NCBI GenBank assembly: GCA_937902115.1
Contig: CALGSR010000436.1
Location: 1-6,871, forward strand
Length of the DNA: 6,871 bases
Direction of reading: 5' to 3'
Source: an uncultured Bacillus sp.
Lineage (GTDB): Bacteria > Bacillota > Bacilli > Bacillales > Cytobacillaceae
Shown in pieces: positions 1-5,705 of this stretch. The translations under genes and the position numbers were made by a program. The notes under the pieces were generated by a model. That model was not told where the DNA came from. It did not search any database and worked only from the letters and a program-made list of their open reading frames with translations. Numbering within the stretch: the stretch's first letter is position 1; each line of letters begins with the position of its first letter.

Positions 1-300
1 GACACCATCCGTTTTTATCTCGTGGGCCGTGTCAATTTCTTAATCTCTTTTTACAATTTAGGAGCAAATATTGCATTATTTATCCCCTTTGGGTTGTATT
101 ATAGATACCTCTCTAAGGCTCCACGTATGAAACCATTGCTTATCCTTGCTATTTGTATTGTCGGCATAATTGAATGCCTGCAATTTCTGACAAAAAGAGG
201 AAGTCTAGATATTGATGATTTAATCCTAAACGTAATGGGAGTGTGCCTTGGGTACCTCATCCATCCATTTTTCCAAAAAGTCCTCCTCATCAAGAAATAG
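1..300 (+). CDS. VanZ-like family membrane protein, C-terminal part (5' end outside window)
   Basis: The reading frame is open from base 1 to the TAG at 298-300, so this is the C-terminal 99 residues of a longer protein. An internal GTG at 22 is not a credible start, because coding sequence continues upstream of it. The fragment has hydrophobic segments at about residues 20-33, 46-57 and 74-88. It carries the VanZ-family signature: Glu58, Gln61, Arg66, then Asp70, Asp72/Asp73, Asn77 and Gly80, in the pattern E-x2-Q-x4-R...DxDD...N-x2-G. VanZ proteins are small integral membrane proteins. VanZ itself raises teicoplanin resistance by an unclear mechanism, and most homologues have no known role, so no resistance phenotype should be inferred. 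The gene ends in a hairpin shared with the convergent protease gene. Family assignment is fairly secure; function is unknown. Confidence 0.8.
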   Translation, partial: DTIRFYLVGRVNFLISFYNLGANIALFIPFGLYYRYLSKAPRMKPLLILAICIVGIIECLQFLTKRGSLDIDDLILNVMGVCLGYLIHPFFQKVLLIKK

Positions 301-331
301 AAAAGCTGTTCAACCTTTCGAGCAGCTTTTT
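301..331. terminator. Bidirectional intrinsic terminator between VanZ-like and CPBP genes
   Basis: An 11-bp stem (301-311 with 320-330, one G-T pair) closes an 8-base loop and begins directly after the VanZ-like stop codon. On the plus strand it ends in a run of five T (327-331). On the minus strand the A-rich left arm gives TTTT, so it can also stop the CPBP transcript, whose stop codon is 3 bases away at 334-336. Position between two convergent genes supports a two-way role. Confidence 0.8.
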
Positions 332-333
332 CA

Positions 334-1089
334 TTACATGACTAGGAAAACGATAGACATTGACATTAAATTATTGATTAAATGCGTGACAATAGAGGCC
401 TCAATTCGTTTCGTTTTGTAATAAATCAGACCAAAGAAAAATCCCATGACGATATAGGATAATATATTAAATGGATTAAAATTATATATTAAACTATCAA
501 TACTAAAATGGGCGAAACCAAAAAGTATCGAACTGACCAGCAATCCTGTTTTGGCATAATGTTTAAAGATATGGCCCATAATCAACTTTCGATAGAAAAA
601 CTCTTCCACGATGGGTGCAATCAGAACGGTCGTAATAAAGATCAAAATCGGAAAATTAACACTCAGATCGTTGATCATATTTTGGTTATCACTGCTTGCT
701 GCATATGAAAATTGTACACCAATCAGCGAAATAATTGCATTTGATAGAACGATGAGCAGTGTAATCAGAATGCCTATTCCGATATCTTTTACTTTAAATT
801 GGCTCCACTTTATTGGAACCTCTTTAAACATTTTCTTATATGGAAAAGCCAGTAGACAAAAAATTAGAATGGGCGTGAGCGCAATCATAATGGCAATAAA
901 TGATTCGACTGCTTCCGCTGTTATACTAGGGTTGAACCATTTATAAAGAAGTCCCGCCCCCATAGGAAACAAATTGTTGAATAAACCATATGCCAACAAG
1001 AAAGCCGTCGCAATAAACCATTCATTCTTTACACTTGCTTTTGCATTGCTTAAATTTTCTCTATTTTCGATCTGTAATTTTGATTCCAT
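334..1089 (-). CDS. CPBP family intramembrane glutamic endopeptidase (CAAX protease/Abi type)
   Basis: This 251-residue multi-pass membrane protein has the CPBP (former CAAX/Abi) protease motifs. These are the Glu162-Glu163 pair followed by Arg167 (EExxxR), Phe-x3-His around Gly191-His194, and His236-x3-Asn240 in the last helices. In this family the glutamates and histidines form the active site inside the membrane. Hydrophobic segments lie at about 26-46, 62-82, 102-124, 146-160, 182-196, 208-224 and 234-250. The N-terminal 22 residues are polar and probably cytoplasmic. Bacterial members have been linked to prenyl-protein-like processing, bacteriocin self-immunity and control of membrane signalling. 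Nothing nearby (no bacteriocin or peptide gene) points to a substrate. The ATG at 1087-1089 is supported by a good Shine-Dalgarno sequence 7 bases upstream. The gene is transcribed alone and ends in the hairpin at 301-331. The family is certain; its biological role is open. Confidence 0.88.
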   Translation of the reverse strand: MESKLQIENRENLSNAKASVKNEWFIATAFLLAYGLFNNLFPMGAGLLYKWFNPSITAEAVESFIAIMIALTPILIFCLLAFPYKKMFKEVPIKWSQFKVKDIGIGILITLLIVLSNAIISLIGVQFSYAASSDNQNMINDLSVNFPILIFITTVLIAPIVEEFFYRKLIMGHIFKHYAKTGLLVSSILFGFAHFSIDSLIYNFNPFNILSYIVMGFFFGLIYYKTKRIEASIVTHLINNLMSMSIVFLVM

Positions 1090-1096
1090 TTTCTTA

Positions 1097-1103
1097 ACCT
1101 CTT
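1097..1103 (-). promoter_or_regulatory. Ribosome binding site of the CPBP protease gene
   Basis: Read on the minus strand the bases are AAGAGGT, close to the Bacillus AAGGAGGT consensus, with 7 bases before the ATG. This fixes the start codon at 1087-1089. Confidence 0.7.
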
Positions 1104-1170
1104 ATCGTATTCATCAAATTTTGATTGGTTAAATAGCACATATTTCACCAAATATCTCTCATTCTATTAC

Positions 1171-1201
1171 CTTATACGATATTGGTTGAAAATTGTTTCA
1201 A
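1171..1201 (-). promoter_or_regulatory. Possible sigma-A promoter for the CPBP protease gene
   Basis: On the minus strand a TTGAAA (1196-1201) and a TATAAG (1171-1176) each match the -35 and -10 consensus at five of six positions. The 19-base spacer is longer than the preferred 17. A second candidate -10, TAGAAT, lies at 1161-1166 but lacks a good -35. The region is AT-rich, so chance matches are likely. Confidence 0.3.
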
Positions 1202-1220
1202 AACTATAAAAAAAGTGACC

Positions 1221-1264
1221 AAAGTGCCAGGCATCATCCCAATGAGAATGGGACCTGGCATTTT
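1221..1264. terminator. Compound hairpin downstream of the esterase gene; possible dispersed repeat
   Basis: An outer 7-bp stem pairs TGCCAGG (1225-1231) with CCTGGCA (1254-1260), and it can be lengthened through a G-T pair and flanking A/T bases. An inner 5-bp stem pairs TCCCA (1237-1241) with TGGGA (1249-1253). The bases at 1232-1236 are left as a one-sided bulge. The structure starts at the esterase stop codon (1263-1265). On the minus strand it is followed about 10 bases later by seven T (complement of 1208-1214), so it probably terminates esterase transcription. The tail is not immediately adjacent, which is atypical. The TGCCAGG/CCTGGCA core resembles hairpins that I recall occurring in many copies in some Bacillus genomes. 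That link is from memory and untested. Confidence 0.6.
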
Positions 1265-2534
1265 ATCTTTTACTATTCTTTTTTTTCATAAACTTTGCAA
1301 GGATAGCTTTAAAAAAGTTTCTAATCGGTGTTTTGTTAGGTAGTTCATCTTGACCTACAGACTTTTTCCCAGTTGAAGTTTTGGATGTTGTTACGATTGG
1401 CGGTAATTCTGTTGCTGGTTCTTCTGGTTCTTGCACAGGTGGATTTACTTGAGTATGTACGATGGTTTCAACCGGCAGTTGCTCAGATGGATTAGTAGTT
1501 GTTTGTTCAAGTGATTGTATTGACTCCTCAACAAATGCCGGGAATAGCTCCTTTTCACGAGTCTCCATCCATTCATTTTCCCGTTGTTGCGGCTGTTTAT
1601 GGAAAAAGCCCCATATGATTTCTGTTACATTCGGCCCAGATGGGTCTGTGAAAGAACCGGCTTGGCACCCGCCTGACCACGCATGGCCTAATTCATCAAT
1701 CAGCCAAAGTTCCAATATGGGCTCGTCACTCCCATCCTGATAAACCGAATGAGTAAAGCTTTTTCCATTGACATGATCAGAATCGACTTGGACAGGTGTA
1801 ACATCCGTGTGACCAGTACCTCCTTCCACGAGATAATTGGTTTGCGCCCATTGGGTGATCACTTGCTCACTATTAATGGGATTGACAACCGGATCCGCAG
1901 CACCATGGAACACAATCACCCGCATTTTTCTCTTGTTCTCACCCATTTCAGAAAATGCTTCTTTGGCACATTGATATGGATCTGGTACACCAAACGCCAT
2001 CCTTCTTCTTGCTTCCTCAGCTGTCGGATCCATGAGAAGAGACACATTCGCTGCTCCATAGGCTAAGCCCGAATAAATAGCAATGCCCTGAAAGACCTCT
2101 GGATAAGTAACACCAAGAATACAGGCTAGAGAGCCGCCTGCTGAAAACCCAGCAGCGAATACATTCTGTTCATCAATCCTATATTCCCTTTTCACTTCTT
2201 GAATCATGTCGTTGATTAGCTTTGGATGTCCCTCTCCACGGTGTTGATTTTTATCTAAAAACCAATTCCAGCAGCCAAAGGCATTAAATGCGGCCGGATC
2301 GGCAAAGTTTAACGGATGATTCATATCAGGATAAAGGACAAAGAATCCTTCCTTTTCGGCAAGGGCGTTCATATTTGTCCCTGCAGCAAAATCATCTGGA
2401 TTCTGGTTGCATCCATGGAGCAGCACTAACAAAGGTAAATTTTCAACCGCATATTTATCACCTGGAACATAAAGCTTATATTTAAAGTCTTGATAAACAA
2501 AATCGAGAAATTCTCCCAAATCACTTTCCCCCAT
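1263..2534 (-). CDS. PHB depolymerase family esterase (alpha/beta hydrolase) with Pro-rich, basic C-terminal tail
   Basis: The first ~312 residues of this 423-residue protein form an alpha/beta-hydrolase domain of the poly(3-hydroxybutyrate) depolymerase/LpqC-like esterase family. Visible hallmarks are the early LLHGCNQNPDDF block (38-49), the AGTNMNALAE segment (51-60), the Cys-Trp-Asn-Trp motif (88-91), and the nucleophile elbow GFSAG with Ser131. The likely acid is Asp214 in FHGAADPVV, and the likely base is His284 in DELGHAWSGG. There is no signal peptide or lipobox, so the enzyme is probably cytoplasmic; it would hydrolyse an ester, perhaps stored polyhydroxyalkanoate or its oligomers. 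No pha genes are nearby, so the substrate is unproven. Residues ~313-400 are Glu/Pro/Thr-rich and probably disordered, and residues ~404-423 are hydrophobic then strongly Lys-rich. The ATG at 2532-2534 has only a weak upstream ribosome site. A TTG at codon 6 (2517-2519) lies 8 bases after a GGGGG and is a real alternative start. Confidence 0.85.
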   Translation of the reverse strand: MGESDLGEFLDFVYQDFKYKLYVPGDKYAVENLPLLVLLHGCNQNPDDFAAGTNMNALAEKEGFFVLYPDMNHPLNFADPAAFNAFGCWNWFLDKNQHRGEGHPKLINDMIQEVKREYRIDEQNVFAAGFSAGGSLACILGVTYPEVFQGIAIYSGLAYGAANVSLLMDPTAEEARRRMAFGVPDPYQCAKEAFSEMGENKRKMRVIVFHGAADPVVNPINSEQVITQWAQTNYLVEGGTGHTDVTPVQVDSDHVNGKSFTHSVYQDGSDEPILELWLIDELGHAWSGGCQAGSFTDPSGPNVTEIIWGFFHKQPQQRENEWMETREKELFPAFVEESIQSLEQTTTNPSEQLPVETIVHTQVNPPVQEPEEPATELPPIVTTSKTSTGKKSVGQDELPNKTPIRNFFKAILAKFMKKKNSKR

Positions 2535-2615
2535 TTTTCACTCTGTTGTCTATACTTATTCCAGGTTCATCACCAAACATCACAATTTTCATAAAATTAT
2601 GTTCAAGCTTTAAGT

Positions 2616-2644
2616 TTTATTGTTTTGAGAAACTATTCTATAAT
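2616..2644 (+). promoter_or_regulatory. Probable sigma-A promoter of the MFS efflux gene
   Basis: A perfect TATAAT -10 box lies at 2639-2644. The -35 is poor: TTTATT at 2616-2621 has the right 17-base spacing but matches only three of six positions. Transcription starting near 2651 would leave a leader of roughly 80 bases before the ATG at 2731. A weak -35 may mean that an activator is needed, as for the MerR-type activators of bmr and blt, but no regulator gene or clear operator is visible here. Confidence 0.45.
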
Positions 2645-2719
2645 CAATATATCATTCTTTTCACCATTAAAATATGCGCTGCCCTAATATGATTCGTTTC
2701 ATTTACTTAAAAATAGAAA

Positions 2720-2725
2720 AGAGAG
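2720..2725 (+). promoter_or_regulatory. Ribosome binding site choosing the MFS start at 2731
   Basis: AGAGAG sits 5 bases before the ATG at 2731. An in-frame ATG 57 bases upstream (2674) has no comparable site and would add 19 mostly polar residues, including several charged ones, before the first membrane helix. The downstream ATG is therefore preferred. Confidence 0.6.
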
Positions 2726-2730
2726 ATTCC

Positions 2731-3909
2731 ATGAAGTTCTCGAAAAACATCGTCATGTTTATGTTAATGTTTATTATGTTTATCACGTTTAATTCCTTTG
2801 GGCTCATTATCCCGGTGATGCCGACTTATTTGAAAACATTCGGAGCGGCGGGACAGGTGTTAGGCTTTATTATTGCGCTTTTTGCTTTTGGACAATTTTT
2901 GTTTTCTCCCCTTGCCGGGACTTTATCGGACCGATATGGGAGGAAAAAATTAATTATTTTTGGGCTCCTTGTGAACGGCCTGTCGCAAATCATGTTTGGC
3001 CTCTCTACTGAAACATGGATGTTATTCGCTTCTCGATTTATCACCGGTTTTGGTACAGCCTTCATTGTGCCTCCTGTTATGGCTTACGCGGCGGACCTGA
3101 CCACAAATGAAGATCGTGGGAAAGCCATGGGCTGGCTTGGTGCCGCCATATCACTTGGCTTTATGATTGGACCCGGAATCGGCGGACTCCTTTCAAATAT
3201 TACTTTGAAATTCCCCTTCTATTTTGGCGGTTTGGCAACCATTATCGTTGGATTTATTTCACTCTTCGTTCTTCCTAATATTAAGCCTGGGATACAAAAA
3301 CAAACCAAGAGGGAAAATCTCATCCAGCAAATGGCCCGCTCCGTCAAAACGAGCTATTTTGTGTTGTTAATCGTTGTTTTTGTTTTCCAATTTGGGATTG
3401 CCAACTTTCAATCGACGCTTACGATGTTTTTAACCTATCGATGGGATTACACGCCAAATGAGATCGCTATAGTGATGACCATCGGGGCAGGTGTCGGGGT
3501 ATTGATTCAAGCCTTTGCCATAAATCGAATGTTCCTTGTATTTGGTGAAATGAAAATCATTTTATTTAGCTTGTTTGTTGCAGCATTTAGTTTGTATGGC
3601 ATGCTCTATGTCAAGGGCTTCACCATCATTCTATTGACAGCCACTATTTTCTCGACGGCTACGGCCTTAATCCGCCCGGCCGTAAATACATTAATCTCGA
3701 AAACAGCGGCTCATGAACAAGGCTATGCTGCCGGGATGAACAACGCCTACATGAGTTTGGGTAATATGATTGGTCCAGCCTTAGCAGGAACACTGTTTGA
3801 CTGGCATATGAGTATCCCTTTCACATTCGGTGCACTTATTTTATTAGGATGCTTCTTTATTACGTATAGCTGGGCAAAGAAGACGGCTGTTCAGGAGCAA
3901 TCTACATAA
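2731..3909 (+). CDS. MFS transporter, DHA1 drug:H+ antiporter type (NorA/Bmr/Blt-like)
   Basis: From the preferred ATG this is a 392-residue protein, close to the length of NorA, Bmr and Blt (about 390-400). The hydropathy fits twelve membrane helices, with a polar central loop at about 183-205. Major facilitator motifs are present. Motif A is in the loop after helix 2 (Gly63, Asp67, Arg68, Gly70, Arg71, Lys72). Arg102 with Gly106 and Gly108 in helix 4 make the motif B region. The antiporter motif C in helix 5 is Gly147-Pro148 followed by Gly151-Gly152, and a second-half echo, IGPALAG, is at 347-353. Motif C marks drug/proton antiporters, so export of hydrophobic compounds driven by the proton gradient is the likely role. 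The substrate cannot be read from the sequence. The gene stands alone, divergent from the esterase and convergent with the betaine operon. A longer form starting at 2674 (411 residues) is possible but less likely. Confidence 0.85.
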   Translation: MKFSKNIVMFMLMFIMFITFNSFGLIIPVMPTYLKTFGAAGQVLGFIIALFAFGQFLFSPLAGTLSDRYGRKKLIIFGLLVNGLSQIMFGLSTETWMLFASRFITGFGTAFIVPPVMAYAADLTTNEDRGKAMGWLGAAISLGFMIGPGIGGLLSNITLKFPFYFGGLATIIVGFISLFVLPNIKPGIQKQTKRENLIQQMARSVKTSYFVLLIVVFVFQFGIANFQSTLTMFLTYRWDYTPNEIAIVMTIGAGVGVLIQAFAINRMFLVFGEMKIILFSLFVAAFSLYGMLYVKGFTIILLTATIFSTATALIRPAVNTLISKTAAHEQGYAAGMNNAYMSLGNMIGPALAGTLFDWHMSIPFTFGALILLGCFFITYSWAKKTAVQEQST

Positions 3910-3955
3910 CGAAAAAAAGTAGTGACAGATTAATGTCACTACTTTTTTTCGTTAT
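3906..3955. terminator. Bidirectional terminator: perfect 22-bp inverted repeat
   Basis: The arms 3906-3927 and 3934-3955 are exact reverse complements around the 6-base loop GATTAA. Each strand has a GC-containing core (GTAGTGACA/TGTCACTAC) followed by seven T, so each direction has a strong intrinsic terminator. The left arm includes the MFS stop codon (3907-3909), and the right arm ends 10 bases before the opuABC stop codon (3966-3968). It ends both convergent transcripts. Confidence 0.93.
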
Positions 3956-3965
3956 TCCCATCTTT

Positions 3966-5705
3966 CTATTGCAAATCTTCAATGGAATTAATATCAACAT
4001 ATTCCGGAACAACCAAACCATTCTTTGTCCCGTGAAGATTCTTTCCAAGGTCAACTAGTTCGTTCTTATACGTATTATAATATTCGACATGAGTACTTGG
4101 GAGCCAGGCACCAACCATTGCATCGGAGCTTCCGTTGGCAACCCCGGCAAACATCGGTCCCACTTCTACCTGAGTTAATGTCACGTCATAACCATTTTGC
4201 TCAAGAACCTTTCCCACTACATTGGTACTGGCTATTTCCGTGTCCCAAGCAACATAGACTAGATTGATCTTCTCACCTTTTCCTACTTGGGCACCTTTCG
4301 TCCACTCTGCTACCTTGTCAGGATTGGCCCCTATCCATTCTTCAGCGGCTTCACCTGCATCCATGCCGCTTGAAATCAGTATCATTACCTCCTCTAAGGC
4401 AATTGGCTCCCAAAGGAATTGATCAAGTATCGTGTAAGCACCAGGAGCGTCCTTGTCAAGACCCTTTCTCACAAGTGTGTGTATATCTTCAGCACCGCCG
4501 AAGGAGCCTTTCGGATCATCAAGATATTTCAACTTGAAGGAAGCGAACATCCAATGCGGTGACCAACCTGTGACGATAATCGGTTTCTCTGCATCATAGG
4601 ATTTTTTTAACGTCGCTACCATGGCTGCTGAAGAGCCTTCCACAAGTGTCCATTGATCTAAGCCGTAATCTTCCAGTGCATTGCTAGCTTGACCCATAAT
4701 GCCTGCACCAGGTTCAATGCCGATGATTTCATGTTCTGTTCTAGCCCCAATGCCGTTATCGTCTTCTCCAATCGCTTGGTTCCCTTTTGAAATTCCTAAC
4801 ACAAGGGCCGTACCAATGACAAGGATACCTAAGAAAGAAAAAGCAATTCTTGGTTTTATTACATGCTTATAGGCCGGGTTACGCAAGTTTTGTGTAATCC
4901 GATCAAGGATAATCGCTATAAAGACAATCGATAATCCAGCTTCAAAGCCTTGTCCGACGTCAATCTGACTCACCGCACGGTACACATCTGCACCAAGTCC
5001 CGGTGCCCCCACTAACGAAGCCGTTACAACCATTGACAGTGCCAGCATAATGCTTTGATTCACCCCAGCCATAATGGTTGGCGTTGCCAAAGGCAACTGC
5101 ACTTTAAACAATTTCTGACTCGTGCTTGAGCCGAAAGCATTCGCTGCTTCAATGAGGTCTCTTGGGACCTCCTGAATCCCAAGATTGGTCATGCGGATCG
5201 TTGGAGCAATCGCAAAAATAAACGAAGCAATAATTCCCGGCACTACACCAATCCCAAAGAATAAAATGGAGGGGATTAAATAGACAAATGCAGGCATTGT
5301 CTGCATAAAATCTAAAATAGGTGTAACAACCTTTTGCACAGTAACTCGCTGAGCACACCATATTCCAACTGGAATTCCAATGATGATGGTGATTAATCCG
5401 GATATGATAACAATCGCCAACGTTTGAATACTGGATTCCCAATAACCAAGATTATCTACTAAGAGCAGACTGACTAAGGTAAAAAAACCTAACGGCCATC
5501 TGCTCGTATAAGTAACGATAAGTGCAAGAACAATGATGATGACAATCGGAGGGCCTACGCTTAACACATCAACTAAAATATCCAACAGCCCGTCAATTGA
5601 ATTTGTTAAGAATGTAAAAAAAACAGCAAAGGCAACGGTTACCCATTGGACAAAGAGGTCTACCCACTCTCCTAATGGAATTTTTGGAACATTCACGTTA
5701 CTCAT
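3966..5705 (-). CDS. opuABC: Glycine betaine ABC transporter, fused permease and substrate-binding protein (OpuABC type)
   Basis: This 579-residue protein joins two parts of an OpuA betaine importer. Residues ~1-280 are the permease: several membrane helices and the EAA coupling loop (Glu186-Ala187-Ala188 through Gly192) that contacts the ATPase. A further helix at ~288-306 carries the chain outward to a binding domain at ~325-579. That domain aligns, from memory of B. subtilis OpuAC, with its ligand cage: Trp381, Trp487 and Trp534 match Trp72, Trp178 and Trp225 with identical spacing. His539 matches His230, and Gly335-Ile336 match Gly26-Ile27, which hold the carboxylate. No signal peptide or lipobox separates the two parts and the frame is unbroken, so the fusion is real. 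Lactococcus OpuABC (about 573 residues) has the same layout. The expected substrate is glycine betaine, perhaps proline betaine. The ATG at 5703-5705 follows GGAGGGAG and overlaps opuAA by 8 bases. An ATG at 5718-5720 (584 residues) lacks a ribosome site. Confidence 0.92.
   Translation of the reverse strand: MSNVNVPKIPLGEWVDLFVQWVTVAFAVFFTFLTNSIDGLLDILVDVLSVGPPIVIIIVLALIVTYTSRWPLGFFTLVSLLLVDNLGYWESSIQTLAIVIISGLITIIIGIPVGIWCAQRVTVQKVVTPILDFMQTMPAFVYLIPSILFFGIGVVPGIIASFIFAIAPTIRMTNLGIQEVPRDLIEAANAFGSSTSQKLFKVQLPLATPTIMAGVNQSIMLALSMVVTASLVGAPGLGADVYRAVSQIDVGQGFEAGLSIVFIAIILDRITQNLRNPAYKHVIKPRIAFSFLGILVIGTALVLGISKGNQAIGEDDNGIGARTEHEIIGIEPGAGIMGQASNALEDYGLDQWTLVEGSSAAMVATLKKSYDAEKPIIVTGWSPHWMFASFKLKYLDDPKGSFGGAEDIHTLVRKGLDKDAPGAYTILDQFLWEPIALEEVMILISSGMDAGEAAEEWIGANPDKVAEWTKGAQVGKGEKINLVYVAWDTEIASTNVVGKVLEQNGYDVTLTQVEVGPMFAGVANGSSDAMVGAWLPSTHVEYYNTYKNELVDLGKNLHGTKNGLVVPEYVDINSIEDLQ

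Noticed and set aside
611..946. A 111-residue open frame on the plus strand
   Set aside because: It lies wholly antisense to the CPBP protease gene, has no ribosome binding site and shows no recognisable domain. The opposite strand has clear catalytic motifs.
1..1262. VanZ-like and CPBP genes as a resistance or bacteriocin-immunity module
   Set aside because: They are convergent, separated by a terminator and not co-transcribed, and no antibiotic, lantibiotic or regulator gene is present. Both families are common housekeeping-type paralogues in Bacillaceae.
1462..2066. Two plus-strand open frames of about 100 residues opposite the esterase
   Set aside because: Both are shadows of the esterase frame. 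They lack ribosome sites and family features, while the esterase has a complete catalytic triad.
2584..2598. AT-only palindrome AATTTT-CAT-AAAATT as a possible operator
   Set aside because: Six-base arms of A and T in very AT-rich DNA are expected by chance, and nothing ties it to a known regulator.
2674..2730. A 19-residue N-terminal extension of the MFS protein from the ATG at 2674
   Set aside because: There is no ribosome binding site before it, and the added residues are atypical for a pump of this family. The ATG at 2731 has a suitable site and gives the usual length.
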